In this document: positions 32,967 to 41,707 of the stretch, in pieces
Numbering within the stretch: the first letter of the stretch is position 1
Layout: each line of letters opens with the position of its first letter
Assembly (NCBI GenBank): GCA_037444305.1
Contig: JBBIMP010000033.1
Coordinates: 1-59,636 of the forward strand
DNA length: 59,636 bases
From: JBBIMP01 sp037444305
GTDB lineage: Bacteria > Acidobacteriota > UBA6911
Direction: 5' to 3'
Program-made: the position numbers and the translations under genes
The notes under the pieces: model-generated
Databases searched by the model: none
What the model was told of the DNA's origin: nothing
What the model saw: the letters and a program-made list of their open reading frames with translations, nothing else

Positions 32967-34097
32967 TCAGCCTTCGATGGCTGACCCCTGGAGCAATCCC
33001 TCCATCGGAACCGACTGCGGACCGTTTTCGTTGCAGACCGCGTACCGGCTCCGCTCGTTCACATACATGGCGACCCCGGCGTGCTCGCCCTTGGCGTTCA
33101 GGACATAGAAGCTGATGTTGAAGTTCGGGTCGCCGTTCTGTTTCCGCAGGCGCTTCTCCACAGTGTTTGCCTTGATCCGCTTCAACCCCTCCATTCCGGC
33201 ATCCTTGGGGCTCATCCCCCGGCGCATCATTTCCACGATCAGGAAGGAGGTCAGATTGTAGAGGTTCGCCTCCCCGCGCCCGGTGGAGCCCGCCGCCCCG
33301 ATCTCGCCATCCACGTACAGGCCCGCGCCCAGTATGGGCGAATCGCCGACCCGGCCCGGGATTTTCCAAGAAAGCCCGCTTGTCGTGGTCACGCCGCAGA
33401 TGTCGCCGTTGGGGCCGATGCCGTCGCAGTTGATGGTTCCCCAGTAGTGCTCGGGATCGATCAGCCCCTCCCGCATCATCTGGAGCGCCGCTTCCCTCCC
33501 TGCCTGCTCCCTGCGTTTGGGGTCGAGATATCGGTCGGGGTCGGTCCGGCGCTTCCACTCGAGCCACCGCGAACGCGAGCGCTCGGTGTTGAGGTCATCC
33601 TCTATTTTGAAGCCCATCTTGCGGGCGAAGTCTTGCGCGTCCTTGCCCACCAGGAGGTGGTGGTCGGTGTTGTCCATGACGGCCCTGGCGACCAGCGAGG
33701 GCGTACGCACCCCCTCGAGGCAGGCAACGCCGCCGGCGCGCTTCAGCGGACCGTGCATGCAGCAGGAGTCGAGCTGAACCACGCCGTCGCCGTTCGGCAG
33801 CCCGCCGTAACCCACGCTCGTATCCTCGGGATCCAGTTCGTTGAGGTTCACGCCCGCGATCAGTGCATTCAGGACATCGGCCCCCTCTGCGATCAGGCTG
33901 AAGGCGCGGGCGACGCAGGTCTGGGTTCCCCCGTTCCTGTAGGTGTTGCCGTTGCCCGAGGCAATGACCACGGGCTTGACGCTTCGCTGCATCCACATCA
34001 CCGGCGCCGCGCCCGCAATGCTGCGCGGTGAAGCCGCTGCCAGGCCGGCAGCCGCGCCGGCAAGAAAGAAATCACGTCTCTTCATTTTCCTGCCCAT
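32967..34097 (-). CDS. Glycosylasparaginase/isoaspartyl peptidase-family hydrolase with Tat signal
   Basis: 376 residues from the ATG at 34097 (AAGGAG upstream). Twin-arginine signal RRDFFLAGAAAGLAAASP, so folded export is likely. The N-terminal nucleophile hydrolase region has NCDGIGPNGDICGVTTTSGLSW, where autocleavage before a Thr creates the catalytic N-terminus, and GRVGDSPILGAGLY, both typical of N4-(beta-N-acetylglucosaminyl)-L-asparaginases. It hydrolyses N-glycosyl-asparagine or beta-aspartyl peptides. It lies 48 bases upstream of the M14 peptidase, in the same direction. Confidence 0.9.
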   Translation of the reverse strand: MGRKMKRRDFFLAGAAAGLAAASPRSIAGAAPVMWMQRSVKPVVIASGNGNTYRNGGTQTCVARAFSLIAEGADVLNALIAGVNLNELDPEDTSVGYGGLPNGDGVVQLDSCCMHGPLKRAGGVACLEGVRTPSLVARAVMDNTDHHLLVGKDAQDFARKMGFKIEDDLNTERSRSRWLEWKRRTDPDRYLDPKRREQAGREAALQMMREGLIDPEHYWGTINCDGIGPNGDICGVTTTSGLSWKIPGRVGDSPILGAGLYVDGEIGAAGSTGRGEANLYNLTSFLIVEMMRRGMSPKDAGMEGLKRIKANTVEKRLRKQNGDPNFNISFYVLNAKGEHAGVAMYVNERSRYAVCNENGPQSVPMEGLLQGSAIEG

Positions 34098-34237
34098 GAA
34101 TGTGCTCTCCTTTGGAGTTGTTTTTTCCATCTTTGCCACCCGCACATAACTCCCGGTAAATCAGGACAAACGCTCAAGGTGCGTTTGCCGGAAGTCCCGT
34201 AATGATATATCGAATACCCTCCGCTGTTGCCGGTTAC

Positions 34238-37200
34238 TTACGGATTCGGAGGATATTTAAAGGACTTGTCCGGGTAGGCCGGCGGCGGCGGGACCGTCAC
34301 CGGCTTTTTCCGGATTTCGCCTTTGAGATATTCCACGGCAGCCTCGAGCTGGGCATCCTCGCCTCTGAAGGTTGCGTGCGGCGGGTTGTCGACCACGATG
34401 TCCGGGTCGACGCCGTGGCCTTCGATCAGCCACTCCCTTTCGGGACCGTAGACGCCCGTTTGGGGGGCGCGCGCGATGCCGCCGTCGGTCAGCGGATTGT
34501 TGGGGCTGAGCCAGACCTGGCCGCCCCAAGTCCGCAGGCCAATGACCTTGCCCAGCCCCAGGCGCCGGAAGCCTTCGGCAAACGCCTCGCCGTCGGAGGC
34601 CGTCCTTTCGTCGCAGATCACCACCATGTGACCCCGGAAGGCGTACTGCATGTTCCAGTAAGGCTCCCCGACGCGCGGCGCCCAGAAAAACCACGCCTTG
34701 CGCATGAGCTTGCTCAGCAGGATGCTGTCGATGTTGCCGCCGCCGTTGTGGCGCACGTCGATGATCAGCCCCTGGCGGTTGTACACAGGGTAGAACTCCC
34801 GGTACCAGGTCGTGAGGTCGCCTGAACCCATGGCGCGCAGGTGCACGTAGCCTATCTCGCCCGCACCCAGTTCCTCGACCATCGTTCGCCGGGTGTACTG
34901 CCAGTCGCGGTAGCGCAGGTTCGCCTCATCGGCAATCGGCACGACAATGGTTTGGCGGCTTTCGCCGCCGGTCCCGGCGCGCACGGTCAGCAGCACCTGC
35001 TTCCCCTGCTGGTTCCGCAGCAGCACCTTGGGATCGGGCACCGAAAGCGTGTCGACGCCGTTGATCTGAAGGATGACGTCGCCCTCCCCGATCCCCAGGT
35101 CGGGATCGGCCAGCGGCGAAAGTTCGTCGGGGTAGTCGGGGTCGGCCCGGTAGATGTATTCGATCCGGTAGCCTCCCGCCTCCCGGTCGCGGCCCAGTCT
35201 GGCGCCCAGCGAGGCGATCCGCACCTGGTCGGTCCCGGCGCGGTGGTCCCCGCCTCGGACGCTCATGTGCAGCACCGAGAGCTCTCCCATCAGCTGCCCC
35301 AGCAGGTCGTTCAGCTCGGCGCGCGTCGTGACCCGGCTCACCAGCGGGAGGTACTTGTCGCGCATGCCCGTCCAGTTCACGCCGTGCATGTTCGGGTCGT
35401 AGAAGTAGTCCCGCTCGAGCCGCCAGGCATCGATGAACAACTGGCGGAAATCCTCGCGGACATCCATCGAAAAGGTCCAGCTGTCCAGGCCGACCGCCCG
35501 TTCGTTGAGATCCGCCGGGGCCCGCGGCACGGCGTCGATCACGTACAGGTTGTTTCCTTTGCGCACCAGCAGCCTCTTTCCGTCGGCCGACATCTCGTAG
35601 CTGCGGACATCCTCCATGACCCGCTTGGGTTTGGTGTCCTTGTTCTCCACCTTCACCGACATGAGGTGCCTCTTCGGGTTGAGTCCCGATTCGGTTTCGA
35701 GCCAGAACAGCGCCTCGCCGTTTGCGGTCAGGTTGTCGAAGTTGCCGCTTCCCACGGGCACTTCCCGGAGCCGCGCCTGGATGCCGTCCAGTTCGATTTC
35801 CACGGCGGCGGCTGTTCCGCCCTCGGGCTTTTTTTCCGCGGCGGCCGGCGGGCGATAAAGCTCGTCGTCGGGCGCGAAGGGCGAGCGCAGGCCCTTCCTG
35901 AGAGCCAACTGGTATATCTTCATGGGGCTGTCGAAATAGGGCTCGGGCTGGCGCGGCCCCCAGGGGCTGCCCACAACGGAGCGGAGGCTCCGGTCGGAGA
36001 GAAAATACAGGAACTTCCCGTCGGGGCTCCAGGCCGCGCTGCCGGAGTTTACGCGGTCGCTCGTCAGAACCGCGCGGCGTCCGTCGCGCGCATGGTAGAT
36101 GTGGATTTGCGCGTAGGTGTTCGGCGCCGTCTGGGAGTAGGCCAGCCAGGCGCCGTCGGCGGACCAGGCCAGATCGCCGACGCCCTGCCGGTTGGTCGAG
36201 AGCTTTTTCTGGCTTCCGGTCTCGACCTCCAGCAGCCAGAGATCGTTGTGCTTGTCGGTGTAGGCGACCCACTTGCCGTCGGCGGACGGGTGTCCGCGGA
36301 AACGCAGGATTTTCCCGTCCGCCGTCATCGCCTTCCCCGGTCCGACGCCGTTGGCGGGTAGCGTCCAGAATTCCAGCTCCCCGCTCTCGTCCGAAAGCGC
36401 GAGAAGGGATTTGCCGTCCGGCATGAAGCAGGCGTCCCGGTAACGCACCCCCTGTTTCTGCGACGCCTGTACGAAGCGCCCCTTCACGGTTGGTGCGACG
36501 AAGACGCGGCCCCGCGCCGTCAGCACGACGCTTTCCCCTTTCGGGTGCAGATGCGCCGAGGTCAGGTTGTCCAGCGGCCGCTGGACCCACTTTTCCCGCA
36601 GCTGGTCGAAATCGGAGGCCAGGCGGATCGTGATTTTGCGCGTTCTCTGGGCTTCGATCTCGAGCAGCCACAGGTCGGCTCCCAGCTGGTAGACGATCCG
36701 CCCGTCGTGGATGGACGGAGAGAGCACGTCCCACCCGCTGTGGCGCGTGTGCTGCTTCAGATCCCGCCCCTGCTCGTTCATGGACCATATGTTCATCGTT
36801 CCGTCCCGGTCGCAGACGTAATAGATGCGGTTTTTCCACCACATCGGGGAGTGGTCTTCGCCCGCGAAGTCTCCCGTGAGGTTCTGCGCCTCGGCCGCCC
36901 CCTGCGAGAACTTCCAGATGTTGCGCGCGGTTCCCCCCTTGTAGCGCTTGGTGTCGTTGCGGTGATAGGCCGGACGCACGAAGTAGATGGTCCGCCCGGC
37001 GGCATCGTAGACGCCGTCCCCGGCGGGCGTCAGAGGGATGCGCTGCCTGTCACCGGTCGACAAGTCGATCGTCACCAGCTGCGGGTCGGGCAGCGTGGCG
37101 TACTCCTGCGTGACGTAGATCAGCCGGCCGTCGGGGGTCCAGCCCACGGGGCTCGATTCCTGCGGCTCCCACGTCCAGCGCTGCGGCAAGCCTCCTGCCA

Positions 37201-37474
37201 GCGGCATGGTGTAGAGTTCGACCGGGCCCTCGTAGCCTGCGGCGAAGGCGAGCGTCCTGCCGTCGGGAGAGATGGCGGGATTCGACTCCTCGCCGGCGTG
37301 CGACGTGAGTCTCCGGGCTATGCCTCCGTCCGTGCCGATCGTCCACAGATCCCCTTCCGCGACGAAGACGATGATGCTGCCGTGGAGGGCGGGCTGGCGG
37401 TAGTACCCTTCCGGCGGTTCGGCCTGGAGGTAGAGGGCGGAGAAAATGACCGGGATGAGGAAGAGCTTTTTCAT
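34238..37474 (-). CDS. Tricorn protease homolog (secreted)
   Basis: 1078 residues from the ATG at 37474 with CGGAG upstream and a signal peptide (MKKLFLIPVIFSALYLQA). Two beta-propeller blocks with WD-like repeats (e.g. RLTSHAGEESNPAISPDGRT, DLAWSADGAWLAYSQTAPNT) cover about 25-620. Then come a C1-like region, a PDZ domain (about 790-880, GEGDVILQINGVDTLSV) and an S41-like serine protease domain with the nucleophile region CDERTASDGEAFAEGF. Tricorn proteases degrade peptides to short products; secreted forms with a signal are common in Acidobacteriota. The asparaginase gene lies 140 bases downstream on the same strand. Confidence 0.92.
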   Translation of the reverse strand: MKKLFLIPVIFSALYLQAEPPEGYYRQPALHGSIIVFVAEGDLWTIGTDGGIARRLTSHAGEESNPAISPDGRTLAFAAGYEGPVELYTMPLAGGLPQRWTWEPQESSPVGWTPDGRLIYVTQEYATLPDPQLVTIDLSTGDRQRIPLTPAGDGVYDAAGRTIYFVRPAYHRNDTKRYKGGTARNIWKFSQGAAEAQNLTGDFAGEDHSPMWWKNRIYYVCDRDGTMNIWSMNEQGRDLKQHTRHSGWDVLSPSIHDGRIVYQLGADLWLLEIEAQRTRKITIRLASDFDQLREKWVQRPLDNLTSAHLHPKGESVVLTARGRVFVAPTVKGRFVQASQKQGVRYRDACFMPDGKSLLALSDESGELEFWTLPANGVGPGKAMTADGKILRFRGHPSADGKWVAYTDKHNDLWLLEVETGSQKKLSTNRQGVGDLAWSADGAWLAYSQTAPNTYAQIHIYHARDGRRAVLTSDRVNSGSAAWSPDGKFLYFLSDRSLRSVVGSPWGPRQPEPYFDSPMKIYQLALRKGLRSPFAPDDELYRPPAAAEKKPEGGTAAAVEIELDGIQARLREVPVGSGNFDNLTANGEALFWLETESGLNPKRHLMSVKVENKDTKPKRVMEDVRSYEMSADGKRLLVRKGNNLYVIDAVPRAPADLNERAVGLDSWTFSMDVREDFRQLFIDAWRLERDYFYDPNMHGVNWTGMRDKYLPLVSRVTTRAELNDLLGQLMGELSVLHMSVRGGDHRAGTDQVRIASLGARLGRDREAGGYRIEYIYRADPDYPDELSPLADPDLGIGEGDVILQINGVDTLSVPDPKVLLRNQQGKQVLLTVRAGTGGESRQTIVVPIADEANLRYRDWQYTRRTMVEELGAGEIGYVHLRAMGSGDLTTWYREFYPVYNRQGLIIDVRHNGGGNIDSILLSKLMRKAWFFWAPRVGEPYWNMQYAFRGHMVVICDERTASDGEAFAEGFRRLGLGKVIGLRTWGGQVWLSPNNPLTDGGIARAPQTGVYGPEREWLIEGHGVDPDIVVDNPPHATFRGEDAQLEAAVEYLKGEIRKKPVTVPPPPAYPDKSFKYPPNP

Positions 37475-37487
37475 GGGCGGCTCCGAT

Positions 37488-38879
37488 TCATGGTTCATGG
37501 TTGGAACGTACCCAGTGTACTCCCAAATCATGCCGGGAGTCATCAGCCGGGAGGGCCGCCTCCATCCATGCGCGCGGCGTCTCGATGCGCAGCTCCAAGT
37601 AGTACTCAATCCTGTCCAAAGCCTCTCCGACAACGGCCAGGCCCAGAGCTGCCGCCCATGCCGCTTCGGCCCAGATCACGATCGAGGCCGCCGGCACCAG
37701 CAGGCCCAAAGCCACCCTCGCCGCCGAGAGTGCCGGGCGCCACCGCCGTCCGCGCTTCCGCATTCGTCCCTTGCGCGCAAGGTAGAGCCCACACTTGGCC
37801 GCGCCGACCACCGCCACGGCGGCCGCACTCCCCGACAGCACGCTCGCCAGGTAGAGGCTCATCCACAGAGCTCCCGCGCTGTGCAGGTGCGCGCTCATTT
37901 CCTTGCCCGCCACGTCGTAAACCCGATCGACCGCGAACAGCAACGCAACCCCTGCCGCCACGGCGGCCCAGCCCGCGAACTGCAACCCGGGCGTACCCCG
38001 GAGCCAGACCAGGGAAACAAGGACGAACAGCCCGTACAGCACCACCTCGCGGCTCAACCACGACCTCCGCAGATTGAGCACGGCGCGCCATGACCTGCCG
38101 GCCTGCCCCAGGTGCGCAGCGCTCGCCGCCATTGCCCCCGCCGCCAGAGCCGGGAACACCGTCGCGCTGACCGAAATCCCGCACTGCATTGCCGCCGCCA
38201 CCCACCCCACCAGCCCGGACGCGGCAAGGGTGAAGCCGACAAGCGGCCACTCGCCCCTGAGGCTGATCCTGCGGCCGGCGCCCGGAGCACGGCGCGCAGG
38301 TTCCGCAGCGATCCCCGGGTCCGCCAGTCCCGAGGTCATCTCCGGCGCCCGGAATCCGCGCCGCAGAGGCACGAAACGGATCCGCGGCTCGTGCCCGTCG
38401 GCATGAAACCCAGGCACGACGGAGGCGCCGCGGCCGTCTACGGCAGGTGTCGTGCCAAGCGCACCCGTGGGGCACAGCGAAACGCAGGCCGGCTCCCTTC
38501 CCTCCGCGAGCCGGTGCGCGCAGAATGTACACTTGGTCATCACCCCGTGCGCTTCGCTGAAGCGAGGCGCCTCATACGGACAGGCCCAGGAGCAGTAGCG
38601 GCAGCCGATGCACCCTTTCTCCTCGATCAGGACGGCGCCGGTGACTTCATCCCGCTTGATGGTTTGGGCGGGACAGGCGTCGGCGCAGGGGGCGCTTCCG
38701 CAGTGGTTGCAGGCGAGCGACAAGTGATAGAGCGGCGCCGCCGGGTGCCGGCGTTCGTTGAAGGTCAGAACCTGCCGCCAGCTGTCTCCCGACTCGAGTC
38801 TGTTTTCGATCTCGCAGGCCAGCCGGCAGGCAGCGCAGCCGGTGCACTTGTTCAAGTCCAAAAGAAAATCCCTGCTCAT
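37488..38879 (-). CDS. Fused DmsB-DmsC: ferredoxin-type electron-transfer subunit joined to membrane anchor
   Basis: 463 residues. Residues 1 to about 205 form a DmsB-like subunit with four [4Fe-4S] ligand sets: CTGCAACRLAC, CNHCGSAPCADAC, CIGCRYCSWACPYEAP and CTFCAHRLAEGREPAC followed by CPTGAL. About 215-460 is a hydrophobic region with seven to eight transmembrane helices, matching the DmsC anchor that oxidises quinol. These are separate genes in E. coli. The ATG overlaps the stop of the catalytic-subunit gene as ATGA. Electrons should flow from menaquinol or ubiquinol through this protein to the molybdopterin subunit encoded just upstream. Confidence 0.9.
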   Translation of the reverse strand: MSRDFLLDLNKCTGCAACRLACEIENRLESGDSWRQVLTFNERRHPAAPLYHLSLACNHCGSAPCADACPAQTIKRDEVTGAVLIEEKGCIGCRYCSWACPYEAPRFSEAHGVMTKCTFCAHRLAEGREPACVSLCPTGALGTTPAVDGRGASVVPGFHADGHEPRIRFVPLRRGFRAPEMTSGLADPGIAAEPARRAPGAGRRISLRGEWPLVGFTLAASGLVGWVAAAMQCGISVSATVFPALAAGAMAASAAHLGQAGRSWRAVLNLRRSWLSREVVLYGLFVLVSLVWLRGTPGLQFAGWAAVAAGVALLFAVDRVYDVAGKEMSAHLHSAGALWMSLYLASVLSGSAAAVAVVGAAKCGLYLARKGRMRKRGRRWRPALSAARVALGLLVPAASIVIWAEAAWAAALGLAVVGEALDRIEYYLELRIETPRAWMEAALPADDSRHDLGVHWVRSNHEP

Positions 38880-40939
38880 TCCGATGCCTTTTCCACTTCG
38901 ACCAGGTTCTCGTGGAAGGCCGCGCCGTGGCCCATGTCCGTTTCGCGTCCGAGCGAGAGGAAGTTGACCGTGCCCCCTTCGCTGATCCACCAGCCGTTTG
39001 TTATGGCAACGCAGCCCGGCTTGAGGCTGAAATCCCAGGAGGCTTCTGCCTGCATGCTGCCGCGGCCATTGAAAACCCGCACCGGGTCTCCGTCGGCTAT
39101 GCCCCGCGCGCGCGCATCCTTCGGGTTGATCTGCAGCCGCGGACCGGGCTCGCTGACCGCGCCTATCATCTCCAGGTTGCCGAACTGGGAGTGGATCCGG
39201 TTCTTGGTGTTGGGGGTCATAAAGTAGAGTTGATACCGCCCCGTTGCGAGGTCTCCCGACCTGACCGACTCCACGGGTTCCCCGTAGACCGGCAGCGGAT
39301 CGGCCCCCCAGCGCCGTGCCGCCTCCAGCGAGAGAAGTTCGATTTTTCCCGAGGGCGTGGGAAAGACGAAATCCTCGAAGGCAACCTCCTGGGCGCCTGG
39401 AGGGAGAAGGGGGCCCTGGCGCAGCCGATCCAGGGATATCTCCGGGGACGAACGCAGCTTTCTTTCCAGCCAGGCCTCGACTTCGGCCTCCGAGGGCCCG
39501 GGAAATGCCTCCTCGATCTGTTCCGCCGGCATGCCGAGCTGCGCTGCCAGGCCGCGGTAGATTTCGCTTTCCGGCTTCACCTCGCCCGGTGGCTCCAGAA
39601 TCTTCTGCTTGAACTGGATGTAGGGATGCCAGTAAGCACCAATGACATCCGACTGCTCGAAGAAGGTTTTCGCCGGCAGAACGATGTCCGCTTCCTGCGC
39701 GGTGTCCGTGAGAAACTGGTCGACCACGACGCGGAATTCGAGCGACCGGAACGCCTCCAGCACAGTGTGCGTCTCCGGATTTTGCGTGACCGGGTTGCCC
39801 CGCTCCACCCACGCCATCTTCAGCGGGGGATTGCGGGTGGCGAGCATATCTCGGCCCAGCCGCGCGGTCGAGACGGCGACACGGATCACGCCGTCCGGCT
39901 CCGCCGGAGGATAGAAAGCCAAAGGATCCTTGACCTCGTCGAATACGGCGCTCTGCAGATTCGCGAACTGCCACCCGCCCCCGGCAATCCCGATATTGCC
40001 GGTGAGGGCCGTGAGCGCGATCAGCGCCCGCATCGTCTGGCCGGAGTTGCTGTACCGTTGCATGCCGAAGCCGGCGCATATGGTGAGCGGCCGGATGGTC
40101 CCGATCATCTGCGCGAGGCGTTCGATGTAACGAGCGGGCACATCCGTGATCTCCGCCGCCTTCTCGGGCGGGAATCCGCGGACCATGTCCCTGAACTCGG
40201 GATATCCCAGGACGTGCCGCTCCACGAAGGCGCGGTCCACACGGTCCGTCGCGATCAGTTGATGCGCGATCCCCAGGGCGAGAGCGCCGTCGGTGCCGGG
40301 TCGCGGTTGAACCAGCAGTTCGGCCTTCTCGGCGGTTTCGGTCCGTCGCGGATCCACCACCACCAGCCGGGCGCCGCGCTCGAGCGCCTGCTGGACGAAC
40401 ACCATCTGGTGGACGTTGGTTTCGGCCGAGTTCTTTCCCCAGAGGATGATCAACCGGGCATTGGCCAGGTCCCAGGGTGCGTTGTGTTCGTTCGCGCCGA
40501 GCGTGAGGCGCGTCGCTTCGAGCCCTGCGGGCCAGCAGAGGTCGCCATAGGTCGTCGTGCAGCCCCCGTAAAGCCGCCAGAAGCTCATCCCGACCGAGTT
40601 GAGCAGGCCCTTCGTGCCGCTGCCCGTGTAATACAGAACGCTCTGCGGACCGTGGGCTGTCTTGAGCGCTTCGAGTCTGGAGGCAATGACCCGGAGGGCT
40701 TCTGCCCACGACACCCGGTCGAAGCCCGACCCGTCCGCTTTTCTCCGCAGCGGGTACAGCAGCCGGTTTTTTGAGGTGGTGCGCTCGATGTAGCTGAGGC
40801 CTTTGAGGCAGACGCTTTCGCCCGCGGCCAGGTTCGCCGGGTGGGCTTCAATGGACCGGATCCGGCCGTCCTGCACCTGCACACGCATGGTGCAGGTGCT
40901 GTAGCAGTTTCTTGGACACGCAGTGGTGTAAACGGTCAC
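38876..40939 (-). CDS. Molybdopterin oxidoreductase catalytic subunit (DmsA/PhsA-like)
   Basis: 687 residues from a GTG at 40939 with AGGATGAGGA just upstream (a second GTG at 40981 gives 14 more residues). The N-terminal iron-sulfur site is CPRNCYSTCTMRV...ESVCLKG, followed by the Mo-bis-MGD domains. The metal-ligand region reads YGDLCWPAG, which could place Cys at Mo. The C-terminal MGD-binding domain includes NRIHSQFGNLEMI and VRVFNGRGSM. DMSO, sulfur-oxide, nitrate-like or polysulfide reductase specificity cannot be assigned. There is no twin-arginine signal, unlike E. coli DmsA, so the active site may face the cytoplasm. Co-transcribed with the fused B-C subunit. Confidence 0.9.
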   Translation of the reverse strand: MTVYTTACPRNCYSTCTMRVQVQDGRIRSIEAHPANLAAGESVCLKGLSYIERTTSKNRLLYPLRRKADGSGFDRVSWAEALRVIASRLEALKTAHGPQSVLYYTGSGTKGLLNSVGMSFWRLYGGCTTTYGDLCWPAGLEATRLTLGANEHNAPWDLANARLIILWGKNSAETNVHQMVFVQQALERGARLVVVDPRRTETAEKAELLVQPRPGTDGALALGIAHQLIATDRVDRAFVERHVLGYPEFRDMVRGFPPEKAAEITDVPARYIERLAQMIGTIRPLTICAGFGMQRYSNSGQTMRALIALTALTGNIGIAGGGWQFANLQSAVFDEVKDPLAFYPPAEPDGVIRVAVSTARLGRDMLATRNPPLKMAWVERGNPVTQNPETHTVLEAFRSLEFRVVVDQFLTDTAQEADIVLPAKTFFEQSDVIGAYWHPYIQFKQKILEPPGEVKPESEIYRGLAAQLGMPAEQIEEAFPGPSEAEVEAWLERKLRSSPEISLDRLRQGPLLPPGAQEVAFEDFVFPTPSGKIELLSLEAARRWGADPLPVYGEPVESVRSGDLATGRYQLYFMTPNTKNRIHSQFGNLEMIGAVSEPGPRLQINPKDARARGIADGDPVRVFNGRGSMQAEASWDFSLKPGCVAITNGWWISEGGTVNFLSLGRETDMGHGAAFHENLVEVEKASE

Positions 40940-41062
40940 GACGGATTCCTCATCCTGGACAGAACCGGCAGTTTGCCGCACATTTCCTGCATTTTCCCGG
41001 AGGATCCATAGGCGGAATCGATTGTATCACCTATAATTTCGCTGCCCGGCGCGAATCTGCCC

Positions 41063-41671
41063 ATGAAAGTTCTCATCGTTTTGGCTCATCCGAAGCCCGA
41101 TTCCTTCAACGCAGCCGTCTGCGCGGCCCTCACGGAGGGCCTGCACAAGGCGGGACACACGACCGACCTGGCGGATCTCTATGCCGAGCGTTTTGATCCC
41201 GTCATGGGAGCCGGGGAGCTTGCGACACTCGGCACCGCTCCGCCGGCCCCCGATGTGGCCGCCTACCAGAAGCGGATACTGGAGGCGGACGCGCTGGTCT
41301 TCGTCTTCCCCGTCTGGTGGTTCGGCGTTCCAGCCGTGCTGAAGGGTTTCATCGACCGCGTCTTCCAGGAGAACTTTGCTTTCCGCCTGCTGCCGGGCGG
41401 AAAGGCCGAGGGGCTGCTGCATCACTCGAGGGCCCTCCTGCTGTGCACCGCCGGCGCGAGTGCGGCGGTCTACCGGCTGTTCGGCTTCGGCCGGCCGATG
41501 AAGAGGCTCTTCGGCGATTGGACGCTCCGGATGTGCGGCGTGGGCAGGGTCCGGCTGGTGACCTTCCACGGGGTCGCCGACACCGACGACGCCACGCGGA
41601 GGCGCTACCTCACCCAGGCCTGCCGGCTTGGCCGGGAGTTCTTCGGCGCCCTTGCTTCCACTCGGAGGTGA
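41063..41671 (+). CDS. NAD(P)H:quinone oxidoreductase/flavodoxin-like flavoprotein
   Basis: 202 residues, flavodoxin_2 fold of the MdaB/KefF/NQO type. The N-terminal MKVLIVLAHPKPDSFNAAV binds the FMN/FAD phosphate and FPVWWFGVPAVLKGFIDRV is the characteristic isoalloxazine segment. It reduces quinones by two electrons in the cytoplasm. It is divergent from the reductase operon and convergent with the aldehyde dehydrogenase. Separated from the reductase start by about 120 bases. Confidence 0.92.
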   Translation: MKVLIVLAHPKPDSFNAAVCAALTEGLHKAGHTTDLADLYAERFDPVMGAGELATLGTAPPAPDVAAYQKRILEADALVFVFPVWWFGVPAVLKGFIDRVFQENFAFRLLPGGKAEGLLHHSRALLLCTAGASAAVYRLFGFGRPMKRLFGDWTLRMCGVGRVRLVTFHGVADTDDATRRRYLTQACRLGREFFGALASTRR

Positions 41672-41707
41672 ACTCCCGCCCTCGAAGAAGGCGTCTCGGC
41701 CGCGGTT

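Noticed and set aside
32920..33567. N-terminal extension of the M14 peptidase frame
   Set aside because: The frame is open upstream only as a shadow of the asparaginase gene; the chosen ATG has a signal peptide and a ribosome-binding site.
34841..38077. Plus-strand ORFs of about 500 aa opposite the tricorn protease
   Set aside because: Antisense shadows; no domain match.
38912..40774. 620-aa plus-strand ORF opposite the molybdopterin subunit
   Set aside because: Antisense shadow; the minus strand has the Fe-S and MGD motifs.
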